The notes under the pieces were generated by a model. That model was not told where the DNA came from and searched no databases. It worked only from the letters and a program-made list of their open reading frames with translations. A program made the translations under genes and the position numbers. From Mycolicibacterium holsaticum DSM 44478 = JCM 12374 (GTDB lineage Bacteria; Actinomycetota; Actinomycetes; Mycobacteriales; Mycobacteriaceae): DNA of 64,000 nucleotides. Below, in pieces: positions 25,853 to 34,785 of this stretch; position 1 is the first letter of the stretch, and each line of letters opens with the position of its first letter. Where the stretch lies: positions 2,542,001 to 2,606,000 of the forward strand of contig NZ_CP080998.1 in assembly GCF_019645835.1 (NCBI RefSeq), given 5' to 3'.

Positions 25853-26272
25853 ATGGACAACCGACTTGTTACGGCGGCCGCAGTTGTGCTTCTCGTCGGC
25901 ACTGCTGGATGTGCGTCACCGCCGGCGGCATTGGGCGGCACGACCGCGAAGGTGATCATCAACGGCGAGAGCACCGGAGATCCCCACCCCGTGAACTGCT
26001 CACAGTCCGGATGGGCGTGGACCATCCAAACCCCCGACAAGGACAAGGGGTTCACCGCCACCATTGAGACCGGCGATCAGGTCAGCGTCCAGGCGATTGA
26101 TTTCCGCGACGTCGGAGGGTTCACCGGCACCTTCTGGAAGGGCAGCATCGGTGAGGCCGAGGTGACCGGTGAGGGCGGAACATTCATCATCGACGGATCG
26201 GCCGACGGCGCGTTCACCGACAATCCGAGCAACGCCGTCACCGCGACGTTCCGCATCGAAGCCAACTGCTGA
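25853..26272 (+). CDS. LpqH-type (19 kDa family) lipoprotein
   Basis: The 139-residue precursor has a signal peptide with lipobox VGTAGC, so Cys20 should be acylated and the protein anchored to the outer face of the membrane. The mature part (TAKVIINGESTGDPHPVNCSQSGWAWTI-type beginning, then GGFTGTFWKGSIGEAEVTGEGGTFIIDGSADG) matches the LpqH/19 kDa lipoprotein fold, with two Cys (PVNC and the terminal EANC) likely forming a disulfide. LpqH of M. tuberculosis is a TLR2 agonist. The SnoaL gene follows after 9 bases. Confidence 0.88.
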   Translation: MDNRLVTAAAVVLLVGTAGCASPPAALGGTTAKVIINGESTGDPHPVNCSQSGWAWTIQTPDKDKGFTATIETGDQVSVQAIDFRDVGGFTGTFWKGSIGEAEVTGEGGTFIIDGSADGAFTDNPSNAVTATFRIEANC

Positions 26273-26281
26273 GGAGCGGTG

Positions 26282-26653
26282 ATGCATCCCTTTCGCGTCG
26301 CGATCGAAACCGGGGACCTGGACGCTGCCCTCGCGCTCGTCCACGACGACGTGGTGTTCAAGAGCCCGGTCGTGTTCACCCCGTACGAGGGGCGCGAGGC
26401 GCTGCGGCGCATTCTCAGTGCGGTCGTCGAAGTCTTCGAGGACTTCCGCTATGTCCGTGAGATCGGCGCCGAAGATGCCCGCGATCACGCGCTCGTGTTC
26501 AAGGCCAGGGTCGGCGACAAGCATCTGGAAGGCTGCGACTTCATTCGGCGCGACGACGACGGGGTGATCACCGAACTCACGGTCATGGTGCGGCCGATGA
26601 AGGCGATGCTGGCGCTGGCCGAAGCGATGAAGGCGCGGCTCAGCGCCACTTAG
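26282..26653 (+). CDS. SnoaL/NTF2-like protein
   Basis: The 123-residue protein has the SnoaL-like cone-fold pattern: AIETGDLDAALALVHDDVVFKSPVVFTPYEGREALRRIL split across the first 45 residues, FKARVGDKHLEGCDFIRRDDDGVITELTVMVRP in the sheet region. Known members are small isomerases, cyclases or ligand binders; the reaction is not predictable. GAGGAG precedes ATG 26282 (GTG 26279 is also possible). It probably shares an mRNA with the LpqH-type gene. Confidence 0.82.
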   Translation: MHPFRVAIETGDLDAALALVHDDVVFKSPVVFTPYEGREALRRILSAVVEVFEDFRYVREIGAEDARDHALVFKARVGDKHLEGCDFIRRDDDGVITELTVMVRPMKAMLALAEAMKARLSAT

Positions 26654-26654
26654 C

Positions 26655-26671
26655 AACTGGTCTGACCACTT
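26655..26671. promoter_or_regulatory. FadR/GntR-type operator (AACTGGTC-T-GACCACTT)
   Basis: The half-sites match at 7 of 8 positions around a central T, and the core TGGTCTGACCA is perfect. It strongly resembles the FadR-class consensus (E. coli FadR core TGGTNNGACCA). It sits 34 bases before the FadR-type gene at 26705, suggesting autoregulation. Confidence 0.68.
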
Positions 26672-26704
26672 GACCTCTGGCCGGCGCGCTGGCATGGTGG
26701 CGGC

Positions 26705-27427
26705 ATGGTGCTGCAACCGGTCAACCGCCGCTCCGTGCCCGAGGACGTCTTCGACCAGATCGTCGCCGAGGTCCTCAGCGGCGAGATGCAGCCCGGACAG
26801 GCGCTGCCCAGTGAACGCAGGCTGGCCGAGGTGCTCGGGGTGTCGCGGCCCGCTGTCCGCGAGGCGCTCAAGCGGCTCACCGCCGCCGGTCTGGTCGAGG
26901 TGCGACAGGGCGACGCCACCACGGTTCGCGACTTCCGCAGGCACGCCGGGCTGGACCTGCTGCCCCGGCTGCTCATTCGCGCCGGTGAACTGGATGTGGG
27001 CGTCGTCCGCAGCATCCTGGAAACCCGCCTGCACAACGGACCCAAGGTCGCCGAACTCGCAGCCCAGCGGCGCGGCCCCGAACTGCCCGCACTGCTCGAC
27101 GACGCATTGCGCACCCTGGCCGAGGAACCGGATCCGGTCGAACAGCAACGCCATGCGCTGAGTTTCTGGGACCACGTCGTCGACGGGGCGGATTCGATCG
27201 CCTTCCGGCTGATGTACAACACCCTGCGCGCCACCTACGAACCGGCGCTGCCGGCCCTGGCCGCGGTGATGGCCGACGAGGTGGGTCGCCCGCAGGCCTA
27301 TCGGGAACTGGCCGATGCGATCGTCGCCGGCGAGCCCGCGCGCGCCAGACAGGCCGCCCACGATCTGCTCGAACCCGCCACGGCCGCACTGCTGGCCGCG
27401 TTGGAGAACCTGGAGGAAAACCGATGA
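26705..27427 (+). CDS. FadR-subfamily GntR transcriptional regulator
   Basis: The 240-residue protein has a GntR winged helix ([55 protein letters not shown], roughly 15-70) and an all-helical FCD/FadR effector domain with conserved Arg/His positions such as [17 protein letters not shown]. These regulators respond to acyl-CoA or organic acids. The palindrome at 26655 fits its DNA-binding class. The downstream hydroxylase overlaps its stop by 4 bases (ATGA), so both are probably co-transcribed and the regulator likely senses that enzyme's substrate or product. Confidence 0.88.
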   Translation: MVLQPVNRRSVPEDVFDQIVAEVLSGEMQPGQALPSERRLAEVLGVSRPAVREALKRLTAAGLVEVRQGDATTVRDFRRHAGLDLLPRLLIRAGELDVGVVRSILETRLHNGPKVAELAAQRRGPELPALLDDALRTLAEEPDPVEQQRHALSFWDHVVDGADSIAFRLMYNTLRATYEPALPALAAVMADEVGRPQAYRELADAIVAGEPARARQAAHDLLEPATAALLAALENLEENR

Positions 27428-28107
27428 GCACCGCACCGACGCGCACCACCCGCAGAGCATTCACCCTGGCCGATGCCCGGCGGGAGTTCTGGAAGTATCC
27501 GTCCCCCTGGATGATCAGCGCGACGCTGGCTGCCGCGCTGGTTGCGCGGATCGTCGTCGGCGACTGGCGGCCCACCGACGCCGCGGTGCCGGTGGTGATG
27601 GTTGCGCTCTTCCCGTTCCTCGAGTGGGTCGTGCACGTGTTCATCCTGCACTGGCGGCCAAAGACGTTCGGTCCGTTCACCGTTGACCCGCTGCTCGCCC
27701 GAGAGCACCGAGCTCACCATATGAACCCGCGCGCCGTCGGGTTGATCTTCATACCGTGGAAGGCGCTGCTGTGGGTGCTTCCGCTCGCGGTCGGCGTCGC
27801 GGTGTTGGCCTTCCCGCGGCTCGGCATGGGGCTGACATTCCTGGCCTGCATCGCGGCGTTCGGTCTGGCATATGAGTGGACGCATTACCTGATCCACACC
27901 GACTACAAGCCCAAAACCCGGCTGTACCGCGCAATCTGGCGTAACCACCGCCAGCACCACTTCAAAAACGAGCACTACTGGTTCACCGTGACCAGTTCGG
28001 GCACCGCCGACCGGGTGCTGCGGACGTATCCCGATCCGGCCGAGGTCGAGAACTCACCGACGGTGAAGAACCTTCACGCCGAAAACGTTTCAGCTGCGGC
28101 CGGGTGA
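27424..28107 (+). CDS. Fatty acid hydroxylase/sterol desaturase family membrane enzyme
   Basis: The 227-residue protein has four likely membrane segments and the di-iron histidine clusters of the ERG3/FA hydroxylase superfamily: HVFILH, HRAHH, HYLIH and [12 protein letters not shown]. It would introduce a hydroxyl or double bond into a lipid using oxygen. Translation is coupled to the FadR-type regulator (ATGA overlap at 27424), which points to a fatty acyl substrate. Length is normal for bacterial members. Confidence 0.88.
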   Translation: MSTAPTRTTRRAFTLADARREFWKYPSPWMISATLAAALVARIVVGDWRPTDAAVPVVMVALFPFLEWVVHVFILHWRPKTFGPFTVDPLLAREHRAHHMNPRAVGLIFIPWKALLWVLPLAVGVAVLAFPRLGMGLTFLACIAAFGLAYEWTHYLIHTDYKPKTRLYRAIWRNHRQHHFKNEHYWFTVTSSGTADRVLRTYPDPAEVENSPTVKNLHAENVSAAAG

Positions 28108-28112
28108 GACCT

Positions 28113-28907
28113 TCACGCCTGGACGATAATCGGGTCGCCGAGCCGGACAGTGTCGAAATACCAGGCCGCGTTGTCGGGGCTGAGGTTGATGCAGCCGTGG
28201 CTGACGTTGGCGTACCCCTGCGAACCGACCGACCAGGGCGCGGAGTGCACGTAGACGCCGCCCCAGGTGACGCGCACACCGTACTCGCCCTTGATCAGGT
28301 AACCCTCGGGATCGTCGAGCGGAATGCCGATCGTGCGGGAATCAAACGTGACGCGGCGCTGCTTCTCGAGCGCGGTGAAGGTACCGGTCGGCGTCGGGTA
28401 CTTGGGCTTGCCCATCGACGCGGGCATCTCGCGGGCCACCTCGCCGTCGATGCTGACGGTGAAGGTGTGCGCGCTGATGTCGGCGACGCTCACCACTTTC
28501 GCGCCGGTCTGGAAGTTGGTCTTCGCGCCGCCTGCGGTCACTGTGACGGTCGAATACGCAGGCCAGAACGTCGTCGGGGTGAACTCCACCACCCGATCGC
28601 TCAGCCAGGTGAACGTGCCGGCCGACGGCTCCGGCGAGGCGATGTCGATGTCGATGTCGATGTCGATGATGCGCTCGGCGGCCGCCCGGTCCGCGATGGG
28701 GCCGGCAAACGTCACCGTCACCGGATGCGCGACGCCCACCGTCTGGCCCGCCGGTTGAACGCTGACGACGTCGGTGGACGTGGTGACCCGCGCGGATCCG
28801 ACCGCGACGGACCCCAGCGTGGTGAGCGCAGCCACCCCGGCCACGACCACGATCATTCGCACGGCACGACGCAGCGCCGGCAATCGGCGCATTCGGGCAT
28901 TCAGCAC
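28113..28907 (-). CDS. L,D-transpeptidase (YkuD domain) with Ig-like domain
   Basis: The 264-residue protein has a basic N-terminus and a membrane anchor/signal (VRMIVVVAGVAALTTLGSVAVG), one bacterial Ig-like domain (about 45-130) and a YkuD catalytic domain ending in the active-site motif SHGCINLSPDNAAW (Cys near 240, with HSAP upstream). It forms 3-3 cross-links in peptidoglycan outside the membrane and is a carbapenem target class. M. tuberculosis paralogues range from one to two Ig domains; I cannot say which this matches. Odd feature: a (GACATC)x4 repeat in the Ig domain encodes alternating Ile-Asp. Confidence 0.9.
   Translation of the reverse strand: MLNARMRRLPALRRAVRMIVVVAGVAALTTLGSVAVGSARVTTSTDVVSVQPAGQTVGVAHPVTVTFAGPIADRAAAERIIDIDIDIDIASPEPSAGTFTWLSDRVVEFTPTTFWPAYSTVTVTAGGAKTNFQTGAKVVSVADISAHTFTVSIDGEVAREMPASMGKPKYPTPTGTFTALEKQRRVTFDSRTIGIPLDDPEGYLIKGEYGVRVTWGGVYVHSAPWSVGSQGYANVSHGCINLSPDNAAWYFDTVRLGDPIIVQA
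28641..28664 (-). repeat. Hexanucleotide tandem repeat (GACATC)x4 in the L,D-transpeptidase gene
   Basis: Four perfect 6-base units on the coding strand encode Asp-Ile repeats within the Ig-like domain. Slippage would add or remove two residues without breaking the frame. Confidence 0.9.
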
Positions 28908-29053
28908 ACTGCCATCCTAAGTTCTCTCGGCCGATCCGCTCGGCAACCGCAGTTGAAACGGCCGTCGAGTCGGCCGGCTCGTCATATGCGGTCTACCCGC
29001 TAATCGATCGCGCTGCCCGGATCGTTTCAGGGCAAAGGCCACGCGCCGCGATG

Positions 29054-30022
29054 TCAGCCGGGTGGCGGGGCGAACGGTGCAGGCGGTAGCGGCCCGGAAG
29101 CGGGCGGCGGCGGGGCAGGCGGCATCGGACTCACGGCGGCGGCCGCCTCCGGGGCGGAGGTGACCGCGGGGCGAGGTTCTGTCGGTGCCGCATCGGTCGG
29201 GGCCAGCTCCATGCTGACCGCGATCGACAGCGACACCACGAAGGCCACCGCCCCGGCGGCGAGCATGGCCAGGGGTGCGGTCTGGCCGATGCGCCGACGG
29301 CGGCGCGGCGCGCGGCTGGCAGGGGCTCCGAAGTCGTCGATCGCGAGCTCGGGGTCATGCGCGGAGGCCATTGCCGCGCCGCGGGCCAGCGCCAGCTCCG
29401 AACCCGCTGGGGCGAACACCGGCACCGCGAGCACCTCTTCCAGGCGCGGCAGCAGGTCGTCGATACCGCTGCCCGCGCTGACCATCACCAACGCCTGCGG
29501 CGGCCAGTCGACCCGGCAGAAGACGGCGGAAAGCCAGCGAATCAGCGCCTGCTCGCTGTCGATGCCGTGGCTGACGGCGGTCTGTACCGCACCTTCGCTG
29601 TTGTGGACGATCAAGGTGATCGCGGTCGTGGCTTCGATGACGCACACCGCGGTGACGTCGTACCCGATGACGTCCGCGACGCCCCATGCCAACGCCTCGG
29701 AGGACTCGAGCAGGCTGACCGGCAGTACGTTGTCAAACCCGCAGTCGCCCAACGTCTTCAGCAGCAGTGCCGCCTCGGTGCTGGAGTCCTCGCTCCAGGT
29801 CACCCCGATGCAGGAGAGCCGCTGGCCACGCTCGGCGGCCAACTCCTCGGTTCGCAGCACTGCCGCCGCCGTCTGCTCGGACCGCTGCAGCGGCGTTGCG
29901 CGTCGGGCTCCGAAGATCTCGAATGCTGTGTGGTCAACGGTGCGACCGTCGTCGTCGGGTCCTTCGACCAGGATCACCCCGACGGCGGACGGCGTCACGG
30001 ACAAGCCAAGTACGGCGTCCAC
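29054..30022 (-). CDS. DUF7159-type mycobacterial membrane protein with Pro-rich C-terminus
   Basis: The 322-residue protein begins VDAVLGLSVTPSAVGVILVEG, the typical opening of a mycobacterial family with an actin-like ATPase-type N-terminal half. A basic patch (RAPRRRRRIG) precedes one transmembrane helix (PLAMLAAGAVAFVVSLSIAV, about 245-265), followed by a Pro/Ala-rich outer tail. The start is GTG 30022 because AAGGGG lies at correct spacing; GTG 30028 would abut the ribosome site. A role at the cell envelope is likely, but function is unknown. Confidence 0.82.
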   Translation of the reverse strand: MDAVLGLSVTPSAVGVILVEGPDDDGRTVDHTAFEIFGARRATPLQRSEQTAAAVLRTEELAAERGQRLSCIGVTWSEDSSTEAALLLKTLGDCGFDNVLPVSLLESSEALAWGVADVIGYDVTAVCVIEATTAITLIVHNSEGAVQTAVSHGIDSEQALIRWLSAVFCRVDWPPQALVMVSAGSGIDDLLPRLEEVLAVPVFAPAGSELALARGAAMASAHDPELAIDDFGAPASRAPRRRRRIGQTAPLAMLAAGAVAFVVSLSIAVSMELAPTDAAPTEPRPAVTSAPEAAAAVSPMPPAPPPPASGPLPPAPFAPPPG

Positions 30023-30232
30023 GCACACCCCTTCGGACGTCCACCTACCCCGGTGACGTTAACAGCACGCTCTCCCAGTGGATCTGCGGGTATCGCAGGC
30101 CACCGAATCACACCCGAATCGAAATGTGCTGTGCCACATGAAACTCCTGCAGGGTCCACGGTCAAGTATTTGCCAGGCACTTCTGGACGGTATCGACCAC
30201 AGCCGGCGGGGCGCGTGGCAGGCTGATGGTTC

Positions 30233-31699
30233 ATGGCAGCAGTCGACCAGACCGACAATCCGCCGGCGGGACGCACGTTCTTCGGTCATCCGGTCGGGCT
30301 GGCAAACCTTTTCGGCGTCGAGCTGTGGGAACGCTTTTCGTTCTACGGGATGCTCACGATCCTCGGCTATTACCTCTACTACTCGGCCACCGAGGGCGGC
30401 CTGGGGTTGCCGAAGAGCACCGCCACCGGGCTGGTCGGCGCATACGGCGGCCTGGTCTATCTCTCGACGGTGTTGGGCGGTTGGATCGCCGATCGGCTTC
30501 TGGGCATGGAGCGCACCGTTTTCTACGGCGGTGTGGTGGTGATGTGTGGTCACATCGCGCTGGCCGTCATCCCCGGGCTGACCGGGGTGGGGGTCGGCCT
30601 GGTGCTGGTGGCCTTCGGTTCCGGCGCGTTGAAGGCTAACGCGTCATCGCTTCTGGGCACGCTGTATGCGAAGGGTGACCCGCGGTGTGACGGCGGCTTC
30701 ACGCTGTTCTATCTCGGCATCAACCTCGGCGGGTTCATCGGGCCGCTGCTCACCGGGCTGTTGCAGACCCGCATCGGATTTCACTACGGCTTCGGTGCCG
30801 CCGCGGTCGGTATGGCGCTGGGGTTGACGCAGTACGTCGTGTTCCGGAGAAATCTCGGTGAGCAGGGACGCACTGTGCCCAACCCCTTGCCGCGCAGTGC
30901 CGTTGGCTCGCTGATAGGCGTCGCCGCGGCAGCAGCCGTCGTGGTTGTGGCGGTCTGGGCGACCGGGATGGTCAGGCTGTCCAATCTGTCTCAGGTCACC
31001 GCCGGTGTCATCGCGCTCGCCTCGATCGGATATTTCGCGGTGATGCTGCGCAGCCCGAAGGTCTCCCCGGTCGAACGGATGCGGCTGCGCGCATTCGTTC
31101 CGCTGTTCATCGCCAACGCGGTGTTCTGGTCGCTGTTTCAGCAGATCTTCACGGTGCTGGCCGTCTACTCCGATGAACGGATGAACTGGTCGATCTTCGG
31201 CTGGACCGCACCGTCGAACTGGATCGGCTCGATCGAGCCCATCTGGATCATCGTGCTCTCACCGCTGTTCGCGATCATGTGGACGCGGTTGGGTAACCGT
31301 GCGCCCACCACCCCGCGCAAGTTCGCGTACGGCGTGATCGGGATGGGCTTGGCGTTCCTGCTGTTCCTGCCGATGGCGGGCACGACGGGAAACGTCGTGC
31401 CCGCACCGCTGGTGGTCGGGATCATGGCGCTGTTCGCGGTCAGCGAGTTGCTGCTCTCGCCGATCGGGTTGTCGGTCACCACCAAGCTCGCACCAGAGGC
31501 GTTCCGCGCGCAGATGATGGCGCTGTACTTCCTGTCGATGGGGCTGGGTACGTCGATGTCGGGGGTGTTGGCCCGCTACTACGATCCGGCACGCGAGTTC
31601 GCCTACTTCGGAATCCTCGGTGCCGTGGCGGTCCTGGCCGGAGTCATCGTCTTCGCGTTGGCGCCGTGGATCAGCAGGCAGATGGAAGGCGTGCACTGA
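30233..31699 (+). CDS. POT/PTR-family proton-coupled peptide transporter
   Basis: The 488-residue protein has about 14 hydrophobic segments and the POT family hallmarks ELWERFSFYG in TM1 and FYLGINLGGFIGPLLTG in TM5. Such symporters import di- and tripeptides with protons. ATG 30233 gives the usual N-terminus. It diverges from the DUF7159-type gene; the 210-base gap shows no clear repeat or operator. Its stop is 4 bases from that of the convergent threonine dehydratase. Confidence 0.9.
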   Translation: MAAVDQTDNPPAGRTFFGHPVGLANLFGVELWERFSFYGMLTILGYYLYYSATEGGLGLPKSTATGLVGAYGGLVYLSTVLGGWIADRLLGMERTVFYGGVVVMCGHIALAVIPGLTGVGVGLVLVAFGSGALKANASSLLGTLYAKGDPRCDGGFTLFYLGINLGGFIGPLLTGLLQTRIGFHYGFGAAAVGMALGLTQYVVFRRNLGEQGRTVPNPLPRSAVGSLIGVAAAAAVVVVAVWATGMVRLSNLSQVTAGVIALASIGYFAVMLRSPKVSPVERMRLRAFVPLFIANAVFWSLFQQIFTVLAVYSDERMNWSIFGWTAPSNWIGSIEPIWIIVLSPLFAIMWTRLGNRAPTTPRKFAYGVIGMGLAFLLFLPMAGTTGNVVPAPLVVGIMALFAVSELLLSPIGLSVTTKLAPEAFRAQMMALYFLSMGLGTSMSGVLARYYDPAREFAYFGILGAVAVLAGVIVFALAPWISRQMEGVH

Positions 31700-31703
31700 G
31701 CGG

Positions 31704-32654
31704 TTAGGAGCTCAGGATGTCCTGCAGCAGTGCAGGTTCGATGTTGCCGCCGGACAGGACCATCACCGTGCGCCCCGCCGGGATGGAACCCTTGCGGTAG
31801 GCGGCGAAGCCGACCGCACCGCTGGGTTCGCTGACCAGGTGCGCGTGGATCGCGAGTTCGCTTACCGCGGAGCGGATTTCGTCCTCGGTCACGGTGATGA
31901 CACCGTCGAGTACCGCCTGCAGGTGCGCGAACGTCAACTCGGACGGTTGCGAGCGAAGGCCATCGGCGATGGTGCGGTTGCGGTCCTCGATCGACCATTC
32001 GACGCGGTGACCGACGCGCAGCGCCTGCGCGGTGTCGGCCGCCAACTCCGGTTCCACCCCGAACACCCGGGCGTTCGGGCACAGCGCCTTGATCGCCGTA
32101 CCGACCCCCGACGCGAGACCGCCGCCGCTGACCGGCACCAACACGTTGTCGACGGTGGGCAGGTCCTCGGCGATCTCGCAGCCGATGGTGCCCTGGCCCG
32201 CAATGATGTCGGGGTGGTCGAACGGCGGTATCAGCACGCCGCCGGTTTGTTCGACGACGTCGGCGGCCACGCGCTCACGCTGCCCGGCGTCGCACAGCAC
32301 GACCTCGGCGCCGTGCCGGCCGGTGGCGTCCACTTTGATCGCCGGGGTTTCGCGCGGCATGACGATGTGCGCGGGGATCCCGAACACCGCGGCGGCGTAC
32401 GCGACCGCCTGGGCGTGGTTGCCGCTGGAGTAGGCGACCACTCCCCTGGTGCGCACAGACTCGTCGAGACGACCGATCGCGTTGAACGCGCCGCGGACCT
32501 TGAACGCACCGATCGACTGCAGGCTCTCCGGTTTGATCCACAGCGGCCGGTCCTCGTCACCCGCCCACCCCGCCGGAAGCAGTGGCGTGCGCACGATGAA
32601 CGCGCGGACTCGGGCCGCCGCGTCTTCGATGTCCTCGATCGTCACCAACCGCAT
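31704..32654 (-). CDS. Threonine/serine dehydratase, PLP-dependent
   Basis: The 316-residue enzyme is a fold-type II PLP protein: Schiff-base Lys in SIGAFKVRGA, SSGNHAQAVAYAA for substrate binding, and the glycine loop VPVSGGGLASG. There is no C-terminal ACT domain, so it is the short catabolic or serine racemase-like type rather than allosteric IlvA. ATG 32654 is the clear start. It diverges from the nitronate monooxygenase by 51 bases. Confidence 0.9.
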   Translation of the reverse strand: MRLVTIEDIEDAAARVRAFIVRTPLLPAGWAGDEDRPLWIKPESLQSIGAFKVRGAFNAIGRLDESVRTRGVVAYSSGNHAQAVAYAAAVFGIPAHIVMPRETPAIKVDATGRHGAEVVLCDAGQRERVAADVVEQTGGVLIPPFDHPDIIAGQGTIGCEIAEDLPTVDNVLVPVSGGGLASGVGTAIKALCPNARVFGVEPELAADTAQALRVGHRVEWSIEDRNRTIADGLRSQPSELTFAHLQAVLDGVITVTEDEIRSAVSELAIHAHLVSEPSGAVGFAAYRKGSIPAGRTVMVLSGGNIEPALLQDILSS

Positions 32655-32705
32655 CCGTTCAGTCTGGCGCACGCGCCGGCCGATAGGCTGGGTCCGTGAC
32701 GGATC

Positions 32706-33695
32706 ATGGATCTGCTTGACCGGCTGCGCCTCGATGTTCCTGTCGCCCAAGCGGGAATGGGCGGCGGGTTGGCCGGCCCCGAACTGGCCGGCGCCGTCGC
32801 CGCTGCCGGCGCCCTGGGCACCCTGGGCCTGACCGCGCCCGACCGGCTCATCGACGCCGCCCAGCGCGTGCGGGAGGTGGCCCCGGGCCGTGCGGTCGCG
32901 GTGAACCTGCTGATGCCGTTCGTCCGGCGCAGCCACCTCGAGGCATGCGTGAACTCTCGGGTCGACGTCGCGGTGATGGCGTTCGGCATCGACCGGTCGA
33001 TGATCCAGCGGCTCCGCGACGGCGGGGTGCTCGTCTTCGTCATGGTCGGCACCGAACCGCAGGCCCGCAGGGCCATCGCCTGGGGCGCCGACGGGTTGAT
33101 CGCCCAGGGGCGCGAGGCCGGTGGCCATCTGACCGGCGACACCGACGCGCTGGGCTTCCTGCCGGTGGCGTCGCGCATCGCCGATGGCCGACCGGTGCTG
33201 CTCGCGGGCGGTATCGCGTCGGCGCAGGACACCCGCGCGGCGCTGGCCGCGGGAGCCGACGGTGTGGTGGCGGGCACACGGTTCCTGTTAACGCGTGAAT
33301 CCCGCGCCCATCCCGTATACCAACAGCGAATTCTAGCTGCCGACAAGACGTTTCGTACCACACTGTTCGGGCTCGCCTGGCCCGCGCCGCACCGGGTGGT
33401 CGCCAACGCCGCCACCCGCCGCTGGTGTGACGACGACGGACGTGCCCGGCTGGCGCCTCGGCTGGTGAATGCGCTCAGCAGTCCGCTGGCCCGGCTTCCC
33501 GACCGCGCGGCGGCGTCGGTGATGAGCCTGCAGAAGCCGGCGTTGCCACTGTTCTCTCCCGTCGCTCCCACGGTGGACATGCCCGAGTCGTCGGTCGATC
33601 GAACCGCGCTCTATGCCGGCGAAACGGTGTTGCGGATCGACTCTGTGATCTCGGCCCGCGAGGCTGTTGCCGAACTCTGGCCGGGAGGACACTGA
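32706..33695 (+). CDS. Nitronate monooxygenase family flavoprotein
   Basis: The 329-residue protein matches the NMO family: QAGMGGGLAGPELAGAVAAAGALGTLG (FMN binding and first strands), IAQGREAGGHLTGD with the catalytic His, and LLAGGIASAQDTRAALAAGADGVVAGTRFLLTRES. The layout recalls class I nitronate monooxygenases and 2-nitropropane dioxygenase-like proteins. ATG 32706. The DCC-type gene starts 4 bases after its stop, so they form an operon. It is a distant paralogue of the protein at 19716 and lacks a KstR-type operator. Confidence 0.87.
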   Translation: MDLLDRLRLDVPVAQAGMGGGLAGPELAGAVAAAGALGTLGLTAPDRLIDAAQRVREVAPGRAVAVNLLMPFVRRSHLEACVNSRVDVAVMAFGIDRSMIQRLRDGGVLVFVMVGTEPQARRAIAWGADGLIAQGREAGGHLTGDTDALGFLPVASRIADGRPVLLAGGIASAQDTRAALAAGADGVVAGTRFLLTRESRAHPVYQQRILAADKTFRTTLFGLAWPAPHRVVANAATRRWCDDDGRARLAPRLVNALSSPLARLPDRAAASVMSLQKPALPLFSPVAPTVDMPESSVDRTALYAGETVLRIDSVISAREAVAELWPGGH

Positions 33696-33699
33696 GGAC

Positions 33700-34077
33700 A
33701 TGACCGGAGTGCTGTTCTTCGACGGCCGGTGCGGAATGTGCACCCGCTCACGGAACCTGTTGCTGAAATTCGACCGCACCGGTGACCTGAGGACCGAACC
33801 GCTGCAGGCGGACGACGCTGCGCGCCGGCTCGGCATCCCGGAATCGCAGCGGCTGGATGCGGCGCGCTGGCTGGACGCATCCGGCGCGGTCTACACCGGA
33901 GCCGAGGCGGTCAACGCCGCGCTGTCCTGTGCGCTCGGCACCCCCCTGCCGCTGCGGGTCTACCGTCTTCCTGGCGTTCGCGCGCTTCAGGAAGCGGTGT
34001 ACCGGTGGGTCGCCGATCACCGCTACCGTTTCCCGGGCACCACGCCGTACTGCGAGTCGCATCCGGTGTCCTGCTGA
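33700..34077 (+). CDS. DCC-family thiol-disulfide oxidoreductase-like protein (DUF393)
   Basis: The 125-residue protein begins MTGVLFFDGRCGMCTRS, which contains the DxxCxxC motif defining the DCC/DUF393 thioredoxin-fold family, and ends with WVADHRYRFPG. It may act in thiol-disulfide exchange. Start ATG 33700 follows GAGG and lies 4 bases after the preceding stop, indicating co-transcription with the nitronate monooxygenase. Confidence 0.87.
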   Translation: MTGVLFFDGRCGMCTRSRNLLLKFDRTGDLRTEPLQADDAARRLGIPESQRLDAARWLDASGAVYTGAEAVNAALSCALGTPLPLRVYRLPGVRALQEAVYRWVADHRYRFPGTTPYCESHPVSC

Positions 34078-34086
34078 GCGGAGCGC

Positions 34087-34638
34087 TCAGCGCTGTTCGA
34101 ACCGCACTTCGGTCCACGCCGGGTTGTCCGCGCGGTGATCTGTGGTGTTGCGACACTCGCCGTAGAGCCGCATCGTTGCGACGTCGGCGCGGGCATCCTG
34201 GCGGTACAAAACCGACGTCACGCCGGCCCTGGTGAGCTTGTGGCCGAAGTGTTCGGCCGCTGTCGGCGCGGGCACCCAGCCATGCGCGGCCATGGCGGCT
34301 GCGACGTCGTCCAGATATCGCCAATTATCTTGCGGCAAATCGAAATTGAGGTAGAGGGACGCTTGATAGGGCGGTTCGTCGGCGTTCTTGCATGAGAAGT
34401 ACGCGTAACCGCCCGCAGGCTGTCGCAGGTGTGCTGCGGCGACGATCTGCCGGGCGGCGTCGACCACCTGGGCCGCGGCCTGCTCGTCGGTGAGCGGTTC
34501 GGCGTGCAGACCGGGCGTCTGCGCGACCGGTTCGTTGACGACCACAACGGCCACCCCGAGAAGCAGGCACAGCGTCAGAGCCGCCCACAGCAACGCCGTG
34601 GACTGTCGCGACCGGATCCACTCAAGCCGGCCCGGCAC
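34087..34638 (-). CDS. Membrane-anchored extracytoplasmic protein of unknown function
   Basis: The 183-residue product starts at GTG 34638, preceded by AAGGAGGGGAGG. One N-terminal membrane helix (ALLWAALTLCLLLGVAVVVV, about 14-34) anchors an outside domain containing YAYFSCKNADEPPYQASLYLNF, DVAAAMAAHGW and VLYRQDARADVATMRLYGECRNTTDH, with two Cys that could pair. It resembles small mycobacterial anchored proteins of the LppA/DUF kind, but I cannot name it. It is convergent with the DCC gene. Confidence 0.75.
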   Translation of the reverse strand: MPGRLEWIRSRQSTALLWAALTLCLLLGVAVVVVNEPVAQTPGLHAEPLTDEQAAAQVVDAARQIVAAAHLRQPAGGYAYFSCKNADEPPYQASLYLNFDLPQDNWRYLDDVAAAMAAHGWVPAPTAAEHFGHKLTRAGVTSVLYRQDARADVATMRLYGECRNTTDHRADNPAWTEVRFEQR

Positions 34639-34785
34639 GGCCCTCCCCTCCTTGCGGGTATTCACACGTACTGAGCGCAACGATAGCGAAGTTGGCGCAG
34701 GTAGCGCTGGCGCAGGCCAGGATCGGGATAACCCCCCGCAGGTTGGGTACTCCCCTGCCAGCCATGGACGGGTAGGGAGGGCGCG

